A model generated the notes under the pieces. It was given only the letters and a program-made list of their open reading frames with translations. It had not been told where the DNA came from and did no database searches. The translations under genes and the position numbers were made by a program. A stretch of 64,000 nucleotides of DNA from CAVXEF01 sp963827315 (GTDB taxonomy: Bacteria > Planctomycetota > Phycisphaerae > Sedimentisphaerales > Anaerobacaceae), in the NCBI GenBank assembly GCA_963827315.1, contig CAWHAL010000002.1, positions 186,001 through 250,000 on the forward strand. Direction: 5' to 3'. Positions 1 through 7,861 of the stretch are shown here, one piece after another. Every line of letters starts with the position of its first letter. Positions within the stretch are counted from its first letter, which is position 1.

Positions 1-910
1 TCATCTCGGTATAGGTTGTATCGTTTGGACCATAACTTCGGCTGCTCGAGATAAAAGAGTTAATCCTCCGTTTCTGGAACCCATTGACAACAATCAAATC
101 AACATTGCCGTCGCTGTTCTCCCATATCTTCCTGAGCATAAAATTGACACAGGCCTCATCAAGGTTGCCATCTGAAGGATGGCCGGGGTCGCCATCACGG
201 AGAACATTCGTCAAAAGATGCTGAATAACCCCCTTCATCGACCTTCTAACTGCGCCGCTGCCTTCCGGACTACTGACAGGCCGCCCCCCATTGATGACGG
301 TATTTTCCACATCGCGTATCAGCTCACGCAGTCGTTCCTGTTTTTGGTAATCCATCTCATCAGCCAGACCCAGCTGACTCGCAGCTATATCGGTCCCCGA
401 CACCTCCACCGTGGCGGTAAATATCTGAGTGTAGTTGCCACACCGTTTGCGATTGGTAAACCTCGCCCCAGGTTTATCCGCCCCCTCAAGCGCCGCATTC
501 CCAAGGATGTTAATCACTTGATTGTCCGCAATATCCTCTGCCGCAGTGCCTGCGTATCCTCGTATCACCGTTAACGTATTGCTGTTAATACCGGTTACAA
601 GTATTAGCTCCTCGCCGCCTTCCACTTGAATCTGATCGCCCACACGAAATCTGCTGCCGTTATCTACATCAAATTCAGTATCAGTGGCCGGATCGGTAAA
701 AGTATTATCATTGACAGCGTCCTTGTTCGGCAAAAGTTCATCCTCAAGCCACTCATGATGTGTACTTGTCGCCTCTCGCATCGGATCACCTAAAGCATCC
801 AGCAACGGCGTCTCATAGGGTGAAATTATCCCAATCAAATCCGATACGTCCTCTGCCAATTCCGGCAAAGTCGTACCCGCTGAATAAGTTGCCTTTCCTG
901 TAAAAGCCAT
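1..910 (-). CDS. Phage major capsid protein, SU10/DUF5309-like (3' end outside window)
   Basis: Reading the minus strand from the ATG at 910 gives an open frame to the window edge (303 residues, no stop). Recognisable stretches are the N-terminal SPYETPLLDALG, then ATSTHHEWLEDEL, an INSNTLTVIRGYAGT segment around residue 105, and RFTNRKRCGNYTQIF followed by EVSGTD. This order is typical of SU10-type (DUF5309) major capsid proteins, which build the phage head shell. A strong ribosome site (AGAAGGAG) lies 8-9 bases upstream. It follows the scaffold-like gene by about 105 bases, and a 7-bp-stem hairpin (941-960) sits in that gap. Portal, scaffold, capsid is the usual order of a phage head module. 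The family call is from memory of conserved motifs and is fairly secure; the C-terminus cannot be judged. Confidence 0.8.
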   Translation of the reverse strand, partial: MAFTGKATYSAGTTLPELAEDVSDLIGIISPYETPLLDALGDPMREATSTHHEWLEDELLPNKDAVNDNTFTDPATDTEFDVDNGSRFRVGDQIQVEGGEELILVTGINSNTLTVIRGYAGTAAEDIADNQVINILGNAALEGADKPGARFTNRKRCGNYTQIFTATVEVSGTDIAASQLGLADEMDYQKQERLRELIRDVENTVINGGRPVSSPEGSGAVRRSMKGVIQHLLTNVLRDGDPGHPSDGNLDEACVNFMLRKIWENSDGNVDLIVVNGFQKRRINSFISSSRSYGPNDTTYTEM

Positions 911-940
911 TTCTTAATTCTCCTTCTATTCGTTCTTGTC

Positions 941-960
941 ACTCCCGCAAAACCGGGAGT
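941..960. repeat. Short hairpin between scaffold and capsid genes (family C-like)
   Basis: ACTCCCG and CGGGAGT are 7-bp arms around a 6-base loop. It resembles the family C element (CCCGC..GCGGG) found elsewhere. It could modulate capsid translation or be a repeat remnant. Confidence 0.5.
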
Positions 961-1014
961 TTGTTATCTTTAATATTCGCCTTGTGTTTTCTCTTGTTTC
1001 TATGCCTTTCCTTT

Positions 1015-1590
1015 TCAAACAAAACTCCTGCGCAGCTTGAGATACCTCTGCAAATCTGTCCTGCTTCCGGTCGCAGCTGCTTCTTTAGCCACTTTCTCCA
1101 AAACTGTTGGGCTGTTCTGCATCCGGTCTTTAGCTCCTGCGGTCCTCTTTGCTGTCATACCCACACCTGTTTGTCCCGCAAACAGATATTGCTTCTCTTT
1201 CCTCAGCTGCTCAACAACACCATCCATGTCTACATTCTCCTTGCCTTCTACCCTGGCTTTGGCAATCAGTATAGCCGTCTCCAAATCAACCGCCCCTACA
1301 GCAGCTAATTTGCGCATCAGCTTCTGCTCAATCTGCAGGCTCTGTAGATGCTCAGCCATCTCGCAGACTCGCGACTCTGCCTGCGCCAATTGCTCCACCA
1401 AGGCCTCGATCTTCTTCTCGGCACCCTGTGCCCTCTTCCGATAGCGAATCGACTCACCAACAGGAACCAGCTTTAAACCATCTCCACCACTTTGTTCCGC
1501 TGCCGTCTCTGACAACTCCGGTGTCGTTACCGAATGTCTGTTGCCCGATGTCGTCTCGGACAAAATGCTTTCATCATCAATTTGACCCAT
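1015..1590 (-). CDS. Phage scaffold-like coiled-coil protein
   Basis: This 191-residue protein lies between portal and capsid genes, the normal position of a scaffolding protein. Residues about 55-95 are charged and predicted helical or coiled coil (RAQGAEKKIEALVEQLAQ and following), as in phage scaffolds, which guide capsid assembly and leave the head. The C-terminus is basic (LQRYLKLRRSFV). A good ribosome site (GGGAGG) precedes the ATG at 1590. Residues about 11-27 (SETTSGNRHSVTTPELS) are encoded by an interspersed repeat that also occurs in host genes, so this part of the N-terminus is not phage-derived. I identify it by position and composition only; no catalytic motif is visible. Confidence 0.6.
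   Translation of the reverse strand: MGQIDDESILSETTSGNRHSVTTPELSETAAEQSGGDGLKLVPVGESIRYRKRAQGAEKKIEALVEQLAQAESRVCEMAEHLQSLQIEQKLMRKLAAVGAVDLETAILIAKARVEGKENVDMDGVVEQLRKEKQYLFAGQTGVGMTAKRTAGAKDRMQNSPTVLEKVAKEAAATGSRTDLQRYLKLRRSFV
1509..1560. repeat. Family A repeat, copy 1 (in scaffold gene)
   Basis: About 52 bp, an imperfect palindrome whose ends (GACAAC..GTCTCGGA) pair and which contains an inner hairpin. Read on the minus strand it encodes SETTSGNRHSVTTPELS. Confidence 0.85.
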
Positions 1591-1616
1591 GAAACCTCCC
1601 GACCTTTCTTAAAGTC

Positions 1617-3362
1617 TCAACTCTCTTTTGTGGTTTCGTAACCTAATTCTCTGAGTACCTGCTCAGTTGGAACGCCCAATTCCTTCTTGATTTGGGCCTC
1701 CTTTAGCCTCTCCATCAAATCCTCCGGCAGCGGACTTGGAAAAATAGTGTCCACTTGTCTGTCCGCCTCTGTGACTCTGTAAATGTTCGCCTTATCAAGG
1801 ATACCCAGAACCATCCAGCAAATTCTCTTCAAGCCTTCGCCGTATGTAAATCTCTTACGTTCCGTCTTCGATAACATCCCCATAAGCGTAAGTCTAAGGG
1901 CAACCGCGCTTGTAAGGTTGCCCAGCTTGCTTTTCAAAACGCCGGCTACCAAAGGTGTCACGCCGCTTGCCTTGTCCATTGCTTCTCTAATCTCGGCAAT
2001 GTGCATCTCTTCGCTGGGGGCCGCCGCATCTCCACCAAACTCCTCTACCGCCGCATCCGGATTGTCTGTGTACCACATTCTGCCCGGTGAGACAGGCCTG
2101 TCCTCAAAACCTTCTATCCCCTTGCCGAGATACATCTTAAACGATTGGAATGTAATTCTGCTCGCTCTGTCACTTAGCCTCGTGTTGAGCTCGTCCTGCA
2201 GTGACATCAGTGCCTCAACGTCACTTATACCCTCATAATAAAATGGCTGCAGGGTGTTTTGGATGTGTACTACCGGTAGAAAACCCCAAGGCAGCTCACC
2301 TTCTGCAACAAGTGACTTGTTCTCATACCTCTGCCATGCTGTCGCTGAAATAATCTCTGTAACCGCTGTCGTCTGGCGAATATCGCCGCTGCTGCTCGGC
2401 GCCAGAAGCCTTGATAAGAATGTGCTTTTCCTTTTCACCGCGTTTTTCTTTTGGTAAAAATGTTGAATGTAATATCTAATTTTTCTGTAGTCGTCTTCAT
2501 CCAGAACAGGCAGTGCCCTTGGTGCATCAATCAGTTCCAGGTCGATTGTTTGCGCCAGTTGCAGTACATCCTCAAATGAGAGAGTTTGGCTTGCTTCTGC
2601 GTCTCTCGTCGCAAGACGAGGTTGCAGGGAGGAGGGAACACCAAACGCACTTTTTTGCGCGTGGGAACCCGAAGAGGGACCCCGCTTTGCGGGAACCCAA
2701 ATGTGTTGGGCGATTCTTTCGCCAGGCCTGACAAGACAATCAACGAAACCGTAAACACTTCCGAGCACTGCCATATCCTGAAAAAAACCAATACCGCCAT
2801 TAGCCGAAAACACAGCCTTTAGTATGGACTCAATCTCAAGACGTTTCCGACTATCCGGCGATTTAGAAACAAAACTTGTTGGCTTTCCAAATAAAAAGTC
2901 CACCGCAGCGTTAATTCGCCACGCAATATCGTTTTCAATCACGACTTCTTTTCGCTGCACGTCTTTGATGGCTTTCGCCCCAAAAACCCCCGTATTTGCC
3001 GAATGCACAAGTCCTGTTATTCTCCCGGGCAGGCCATACTCTTGCGCCTGCAGATAGCATCTTCCTGATTCGCTTATTTTCCTGTCAAACGTACAAGACG
3101 GGCCCCCACTCTGCGGGAACAACCCCCCTATATCGTACATCCGATTTGTATAATATTCCCACAGCTTGTTAAAGTGTGCCTGAATCGCTGCCCATCGTTC
3201 CTCTACGAGCCACTCAACGTAGTCCGCTTGTAGTGGTTCGACAGACTCACCACCCTGAGTGAAGTCGAAGGGCTGCTGGTCAGATGTTTCGGAAAACTCG
3301 GACGATTTTTCCGACGTCTGTTTCCTCATGTCGTTTGAGAAAATACTAAGGTCAAATCCCAT
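1617..3362 (-). CDS. Phage portal protein, SPP1 gp6-like
   Basis: Portal proteins form the dodecameric ring through which DNA enters the head. The product is about 581 residues from the ATG at 3362, which has GAAGGG 8 bases upstream; a longer frame reaches 3416 but its added codons are repeat-derived. Portal-like features include NDIAWRINAAVDFLFGKP, the central GELPWGFLPVVHIQN, SDVEALMSLQDELNTRLSD and a late DKASGVTPLVAGVLKSKLGN, an order typical of SPP1-type portals. Two segments look foreign: residues about 10-42, made of family A and family B repeats, and about 40 residues near 218-257, made of a family C element and a second palindrome. No terminase lies upstream; dinG does. The structural call is good, but whether the protein is functional is unknown. 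Confidence 0.8.
   Translation of the reverse strand: MGFDLSIFSNDMRKQTSEKSSEFSETSDQQPFDFTQGGESVEPLQADYVEWLVEERWAAIQAHFNKLWEYYTNRMYDIGGLFPQSGGPSCTFDRKISESGRCYLQAQEYGLPGRITGLVHSANTGVFGAKAIKDVQRKEVVIENDIAWRINAAVDFLFGKPTSFVSKSPDSRKRLEIESILKAVFSANGGIGFFQDMAVLGSVYGFVDCLVRPGERIAQHIWVPAKRGPSSGSHAQKSAFGVPSSLQPRLATRDAEASQTLSFEDVLQLAQTIDLELIDAPRALPVLDEDDYRKIRYYIQHFYQKKNAVKRKSTFLSRLLAPSSSGDIRQTTAVTEIISATAWQRYENKSLVAEGELPWGFLPVVHIQNTLQPFYYEGISDVEALMSLQDELNTRLSDRASRITFQSFKMYLGKGIEGFEDRPVSPGRMWYTDNPDAAVEEFGGDAAAPSEEMHIAEIREAMDKASGVTPLVAGVLKSKLGNLTSAVALRLTLMGMLSKTERKRFTYGEGLKRICWMVLGILDKANIYRVTEADRQVDTIFPSPLPEDLMERLKEAQIKKELGVPTEQVLRELGYETTKES
2591..2629. repeat. Palindromic repeat family I, copy 1 (in portal gene)
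   Basis: TCTCTCGTCGCAAGACGAG forms a hairpin (CTCGTC/GACGAG). A near-identical copy is at 10713-10752 between dxs and ispA. Confidence 0.75.
2676..2696. repeat. Family C repeat (GGACCCCGCTTTGCGGGAAC), copy 1
   Basis: A 21-bp element with CCCGC-TTT-GCGGG stem-loop, inside the portal gene. The same core recurs at 3100, 18189 and 18661. Confidence 0.8.
3100..3120. repeat. Family C repeat, copy 2 (in portal gene)
   Basis: A diverged copy, GGCCCCCACTCTGCGGGAAC, in the 5' third of the portal gene. Confidence 0.65.
3237..3273. repeat. Family B repeat (TTCGACAGACTC..GTCGAAGG), copy 1
   Basis: An inverted repeat TTCGACagactcaccaccctgagtGAAGTCGAA inside the portal gene, adding FDFTQGGESVE to the protein. 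A family A copy starts 9 bp away. Confidence 0.8.
3282..3337. repeat. Family A repeat, copy 2 (portal gene N-terminus)
   Basis: A diverged copy read as TSEKSSEFSETSD; it matches the copy at 24519-24571 best. Confidence 0.7.
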
Positions 3363-3376
3363 ACCAACTTCCCTTC

Positions 3377-3434
3377 TTTGGTCTCGTGGTTCGTGATTCG
3401 ATTCTCGATACACCATTTACTATTCACGATCTCA
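3377..3434. repeat. Low-complexity TCGTGATTCG-type repeat upstream of portal
   Basis: Runs such as TCTCGTGGTTCGTGATTCG resemble the segments embedded in dxs (9705-9772). They give the portal frame a spurious N-terminal extension. Confidence 0.5.
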
Positions 3435-3464
3435 CGCCGTCACATTCAGAAGAAGCCTTCACAT

Positions 3465-3616
3465 TTGATGCGAAAAAAGGCCTGTGGCAAGCCCATAATT
3501 TCTGGGTTAAGTCTTTGTAAAAAAAAGACTAAAGATTTTTTTAAAAACTCTTTTTTTGTAGTACCACCACCCCTATTTTTGATTGATTTGCAGTCCCGAG
3601 CGAAGTCGAAGGGATA
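3465..3616. repeat. Composite repeat: TTTGATGCGAAAA ... TTTGATTGATTT plus family B half
   Basis: This is the gap between the portal and dinG genes. It begins with CATTTGATGCGAAAA, continues with A/T-rich spacer, has TTTTTGATTGATTTG near 3571-3585, and ends in a family B half-copy (CCCGAGCGAAGTCGAAGGG). The first two landmarks recur in the same order near 27160-27285. No gene is supported here. Confidence 0.5.
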
Positions 3617-3684
3617 CGTTTTCTTTGAATCGACCGGAACAACGCTATGAATTCTAAAAACCACCACCACAAAAAAACAAACGC

Positions 3685-5736
3685 CTACTTATCCGCAGGA
3701 ACAATCCTTATCTTACACTTGGGTATCGCCTCCAGAAACTCCACACCATACGGTCTGTTCACTATCCTGTTGTCAAGGATAGCAACGATACCAGCATCGC
3801 TCTTGCTGCGAATTAATCGACCAAAGCCCTGCCTAAATTTGAGAATAGCCAATGGTAGCTGATACTCATAAAAAGGGTTGCCCCCCTGTTCCCTTATCTG
3901 CTCAAGTCGACCTGCCACCAGTGGACTATCAGGAACTGCAAACGGCAGCCGTGCAATAATAACATTACTAAGTGCTTCCCCAGGAACGTCGACTCCCTGC
4001 CAAAAACTATCTGCCCCAAAAAGAACGCCTGTTTCGCAACGCTTGAACCGATTCAACAGTGCTGTCCTGTCCACACCTGCTTCTTGCTGCAGTAACTCGA
4101 TATCATTTTTAGCTAACCAGTCACGGAGATTCTCAGCCATTTCTTCAAGCATTGCATAGCTGGTAAAAAGTACAAACGCTCTGCCACCCGTTTGTCGTAC
4201 ATATTTCTTCACCGCCTCACTCGCAGCACCGACAAAACCTGCTTCGTTAGGGTCGGGCAGGCCTTTTTCAATATAGACCGTAACCTGTTTCTCGTAGTCA
4301 AACGGCGAACCAAGCTTAAGCGAATCAAAGTCCCTAAGACCAACCCGCTTAGCAAAGAATTCAAACCCACTCCTTTCGTCTAAACCACCGCTGCTTAGTG
4401 TCGCGCTGGTCAGTATCACAGACTCGTATCTATCAAACAGACATCTTCGCACATCCTCCCCGACGTTCAGCGGTGCGCCTCTGAGGCTAACCGCCGAACT
4501 TCCGCTGTCTCTTACCTCAACCCAATAGACATAATCGCCCTTGCCTTGCCTCAGAAAACAATCCACCTCCTCCGCCAGCACTCCGCATCGGTCAACAAAC
4601 CGCATAATCTCAAACTTTTCATCAAAATCTTCGGCTTTCTTCACAAGCTTGGTCAACTCCGACCGAAGGCTTTTCAGGTGTCCCGAGACAGTGTCATCAA
4701 CAAAGTTGGCATAACATCTGCCGCCGGTTTCACCCTTATTCGACTCATACCAATCCCGAACCTTTTTGAAGAAAGCCCTTGCCTCTCGCATAGTCCGGCC
4801 CACAATAGCAATTGCCTTATCCGCATCCATATAAGCCAAAAGGCCTTTGTGTGTCCGCGGATTGTAAAGACCATTAAGCAGAAGCTTAACCCCGCTATCG
4901 CTGACGTCTATCCCAAAATGCTCTTCTGCCACATGTTCTATATTATGTGCCTCATCCACAATCACATACCGATAATCCGGTAGTAACGACACTCCCTGCT
5001 CTTTAAGAACAAGATCGCTGAACATAATCGCATGATTTGCCACTATGATATCAGCCTGTTCCAGCCGTCTTCTTGCCCGCTGGTAAAAACAGTCACGAAA
5101 ATGTGAACATTTCCGACCTCGACAGTTGCCGTGCTCACTTTTAACCGCATCCCAAACCCTGGCTTCAGGTACAAATGAAATATCACTCAACGAGCCATCC
5201 TCAGTCTGGCCGCCCCAGTTCTTCAACGCCGCAAACGCCGAGCCAAATCCATCAAACAACTCCCTTTGCCTGCGCAACGCAAACTCAAGCCGACGCTTGC
5301 ACAGGTAATTACCCCTGCCTTTCGCTAATGCTGCCGTAAATATCCCACCCGGACAACTCCGGTTTGGTTCCCGGATGTCTGTTGCCTCGTGTCGTTCGAG
5401 ACACCTGCTCAAAAAAGGAATGTCTTTGTCGGTTAGCTGCTCCTGAAGCGTAATAGTATAAGTGCTGATAAGAACCTTCCCCATCTTATTTCTCACCAGC
5501 CCAATTGCTGGAATAAGGTATGCAAAGCTCTTGCCGACTCCTGTGCCAGCCTCAACTGCCAAATGCCGGCCGTCCAAAAGGGCCCGCCGAACTGCATCAG
5601 CCATCTGAACCTGTTGGGGCCGTAGCTCAAAACCGTCAAAAGACCGCGCAATAACACCACCCGCAGACAACTCCGGTACCGTTTCCGGATGTCCGTTACC
5701 TGACGTTGTTTCGGAAAACGCTTTTATCTTCATCAT
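3685..5736 (-). CDS. dinG: ATP-dependent DNA helicase, DinG/XPD-like
   Basis: A superfamily 2 iron-sulfur helicase, 683 residues, that unwinds damaged or structured DNA in a 5'-3' direction. Visible motifs: Q-like FELRPQQVQMADAV; Walker A VEAGTGVGKSFAYLIP (about residues 60-75); the cysteines NYLC, NCRGRKC and RDCF that ligate the 4Fe-4S cluster; DEAH (IVDEAHNIEHV); and late helicase motifs including LTSATLSSGG, FGADSFWQGVDVPGE and QGFGRLIRSKSD. Two family A repeats are embedded. Residues 8-24 are SETTSGNGHPETVPELS directly after the start codon, and residues about 111-129 (LERHEATDIREPNRSC) are the same repeat in another frame, between helicase motif Ia and the iron-sulfur domain. The following gene is the portal; the preceding one a TPR protein. 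Confidence 0.9.
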   Translation of the reverse strand: MMKIKAFSETTSGNGHPETVPELSAGGVIARSFDGFELRPQQVQMADAVRRALLDGRHLAVEAGTGVGKSFAYLIPAIGLVRNKMGKVLISTYTITLQEQLTDKDIPFLSRCLERHEATDIREPNRSCPGGIFTAALAKGRGNYLCKRRLEFALRRQRELFDGFGSAFAALKNWGGQTEDGSLSDISFVPEARVWDAVKSEHGNCRGRKCSHFRDCFYQRARRRLEQADIIVANHAIMFSDLVLKEQGVSLLPDYRYVIVDEAHNIEHVAEEHFGIDVSDSGVKLLLNGLYNPRTHKGLLAYMDADKAIAIVGRTMREARAFFKKVRDWYESNKGETGGRCYANFVDDTVSGHLKSLRSELTKLVKKAEDFDEKFEIMRFVDRCGVLAEEVDCFLRQGKGDYVYWVEVRDSGSSAVSLRGAPLNVGEDVRRCLFDRYESVILTSATLSSGGLDERSGFEFFAKRVGLRDFDSLKLGSPFDYEKQVTVYIEKGLPDPNEAGFVGAASEAVKKYVRQTGGRAFVLFTSYAMLEEMAENLRDWLAKNDIELLQQEAGVDRTALLNRFKRCETGVLFGADSFWQGVDVPGEALSNVIIARLPFAVPDSPLVAGRLEQIREQGGNPFYEYQLPLAILKFRQGFGRLIRSKSDAGIVAILDNRIVNRPYGVEFLEAIPKCKIRIVPADK
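5350..5405. repeat. Family A repeat, copy 3 (in dinG, second reading frame)
   Basis: The DNA matches family A, but it is read one base out of the SETTSG frame, giving LERHEATDIREPNRSC. The element is open in at least two frames. Confidence 0.8.
5665..5716. repeat. Family A repeat, copy 4 (dinG N-terminus)
   Basis: Encodes SETTSGNGHPETVPELS at DinG residues 8-24. Confidence 0.85.
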
Positions 5737-5836
5737 CGCAGGGAAATCAAAAAGTCAAATTACATCATTAACTCTCATATGAAGATTTTATGTCGGTGTG
5801 AACTATTGAAAAGGAAAATCTTATGGATTCCGCAGG

Positions 5837-5885
5837 CACCTGTGGTGTTATTTCCGCACGTCTGGGGCCCGATGTTGTTTCGGAA
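5837..5885. repeat. Family A repeat, copy 5 (intergenic)
   Basis: Sits in the 176-bp gap between the TPR gene stop (5913) and the dinG start (5736). It begins CACCTGTGGTGTTATTTCCG, the junction interrupted by a family B element at 24570-24656. Confidence 0.75.
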
Positions 5886-5912
5886 TAAACTGCTCGGCAT
5901 CCCACTGCCGCA

Positions 5913-7760
5913 TTACTCGCTGGCTGCAATGGCCTTTTTGAGTGCCGCCACCGCCGGCGATTCAGGCATCTTTTCAAAAGCCGCGTTAATCATTTCTCCA
6001 GCCTCGGCCTGTCTGCCCATTTGATAATAGATGTAGCCCAGCAGAAATTGTAATTCAGCCGCATCGCTTTCGTCCAGCCACTTCTCAACGTTTGCTATCC
6101 GGCTCTCAAGCTTGTCCTTGTCACCAACCATAGCCACAAGGTCAATCTTAAACTGCGCATATTCTGGGAAAATCTCAAGTGCTCTGGTAAGGAATAAAGC
6201 GCTGCTCATATACTCACCGGCCGCAAACAAAGCATGGCTCTTACCGGCATACGCGAGTGGATCGTCCGGCTTATATATTGACGCAAGAGTGTATGCATCC
6301 GCAGCACGATAATATCTCCCGCGCTTCAGGTACTCTTCTGCTGCTCGCATATGTCTATTGAATTTATCCTCCGCGAAAGACGCAAAAGTTTTATGCTCAC
6401 CCAAAATCTCCCTCGCTTTGGCCGACACGTCTGTCCTCCGCTCTGCTTCGGAGGATGGAGCACTCTCCAGCCCTGACAACTTCGGAGTGGTTACCGGATG
6501 TTTGTTGCCCGACGTCGTTTCAGAATTCACCTCTTTATCCACAGGCTCTTTTTCGAAAAGTTCTTCTAAAATACGACTCCTCTCTGCTGCCTCATCTTCT
6601 GGCAAAGGTTGCAGAGGCAATTCTTTAGAACCGGTCAACTCTTGCTTTCCTTCCTCCTCCGTAGCTACATGACCTGTCTTTCTTTGTGCCTCGGCCGCCG
6701 CAAAAAACCCCTCGTCACGCCTCTTTGCCTCATCGGTAGTTTTAACTTCTTCCTTGGCCTGCTCCACACCAGTAGGTTGTTTAAGAAACTTCCGTACACT
6801 ATCAATCTGCCGCTTCATCTGCTCATAAACATCGACCTGCACATCCGGAACCCCAAACGCATCCTCTTGAGACTGGGACAACTCCGGTGTAGTTGCCGGA
6901 TATCTGTTGCCCTGCGTCGTCTGGGAGACCCCCTCGCCTACCGCCTTCTCTGGCGCCCCTGCCTCAAGTTTCTTTCTTTTTTCCTCGCCCGATTCGGTTC
7001 TCGTCGGCAACTGCAACAACTTATCTTCAACTAATAGGCTCCGCTTGAGTTCCTCTGTCTTATCACTTGCCGTTCGCAAGTCCTGAAGCAACGGTTCAAT
7101 CTGTGGCCGATGCTGTTCATCAGTTGACTTCTTGCTCCCCGAGAATGCCTTGACTTCCTCCAAAATCACCTCTTCCAGCTCCACAGTACCCATCGACAAC
7201 GGCCTGGGCTTGGTGTTGGTGTAAGGTATCGCCGTGTCTGCACGAACTGGAGTCTCCTGCTCGGGCAACCGTGGCAGAACAGATTTACTGCTCGCACGAT
7301 CATCAATCCGTACGCTCGCTGGCCGAAAAACACCCACGTCGCCCGTTCTCATTGTTGTCACCGTCCTTGTACCGGAATAATATGGCTGTGTTATGTACTT
7401 GCCTGCACTACCAATATCTTCTGAACCCACCGAATCCCTCAAAAAGGAATCCAACGACGACGAAGGTACACCCGCCTCAAAACTATAGCTCGACTGATAC
7501 GGTACGATGCCTCGAAAATACCTGCCGCCACGAACATTACCGGTAACAATCAAATTGCCGCTTCCATCTATCGGGTTAGGACTGCGAACTAACCCACCGC
7601 GATAAGTGCCTCCAGGAACTCTTCCCGACCCAACATCACCACCAATGGCGTCGCTTGCAGGGGCAGTCCCACGCCCTACAGGATTATTGTCAATCCCCCA
7701 GCTATCTCCCTGTAATGTGGCCAAAAACATCAAAAATAATACGATACCACGCACCCGCAT
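5913..7760 (-). CDS. Exported TPR-repeat protein of unknown function
   Basis: I do not recognise a named family. From the ATG at 7760 the protein is about 615 residues; an ATG at 7808 is an alternative, and longer frames overlap nadK. The start MRVRGIVLFLMFLATLQG looks like a signal peptide, so it is probably exported or periplasmic. The middle is low-complexity, charged and repeat-rich. The last ~150 residues carry TPR-like helices (HMRAAEEYLKRGRYYRAADA, YAGKSHALFAAGEYMSSALF, LQFLLGYIYYQMGRQAEAGE), a protein-protein interaction scaffold. Two family A repeats lie in frame (QTTQGNRYPATTPELSQ and SETTSGNKHPVTTPKLS). It is last in the ispA-dxs-nadK direction, but co-transcription is only inferred. 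Confidence 0.7.
   Translation of the reverse strand: MRVRGIVLFLMFLATLQGDSWGIDNNPVGRGTAPASDAIGGDVGSGRVPGGTYRGGLVRSPNPIDGSGNLIVTGNVRGGRYFRGIVPYQSSYSFEAGVPSSSLDSFLRDSVGSEDIGSAGKYITQPYYSGTRTVTTMRTGDVGVFRPASVRIDDRASSKSVLPRLPEQETPVRADTAIPYTNTKPRPLSMGTVELEEVILEEVKAFSGSKKSTDEQHRPQIEPLLQDLRTASDKTEELKRSLLVEDKLLQLPTRTESGEEKRKKLEAGAPEKAVGEGVSQTTQGNRYPATTPELSQSQEDAFGVPDVQVDVYEQMKRQIDSVRKFLKQPTGVEQAKEEVKTTDEAKRRDEGFFAAAEAQRKTGHVATEEEGKQELTGSKELPLQPLPEDEAAERSRILEELFEKEPVDKEVNSETTSGNKHPVTTPKLSGLESAPSSEAERRTDVSAKAREILGEHKTFASFAEDKFNRHMRAAEEYLKRGRYYRAADAYTLASIYKPDDPLAYAGKSHALFAAGEYMSSALFLTRALEIFPEYAQFKIDLVAMVGDKDKLESRIANVEKWLDESDAAELQFLLGYIYYQMGRQAEAGEMINAAFEKMPESPAVAALKKAIAASE
6473..6524. repeat. Family A repeat, copy 6 (in TPR gene)
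   Basis: Encodes SETTSGNKHPVTTPKLS on the minus strand. Confidence 0.85.
6874..6927. repeat. Family A repeat, copy 7 (in TPR gene)
   Basis: Encodes SQTTQGNRYPATTPELSQ on the minus strand. Same frame as copies 1, 4 and 6. Confidence 0.85.
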
Positions 7761-7861
7761 TCCTCTACAAACCAACCTCCATTCCAAAATAAATGACCGA
7801 TTACTCATAATATTACTACATACCCACCCAGTTCCCCTTATGTTCACACCTAAATCGCGGT

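Noticed and set aside
961..1444. Plus-strand open frames opposite the scaffold gene
   Set aside because: They mirror the minus-strand coiled-coil gene, lack ribosome sites and have no recognisable domain.
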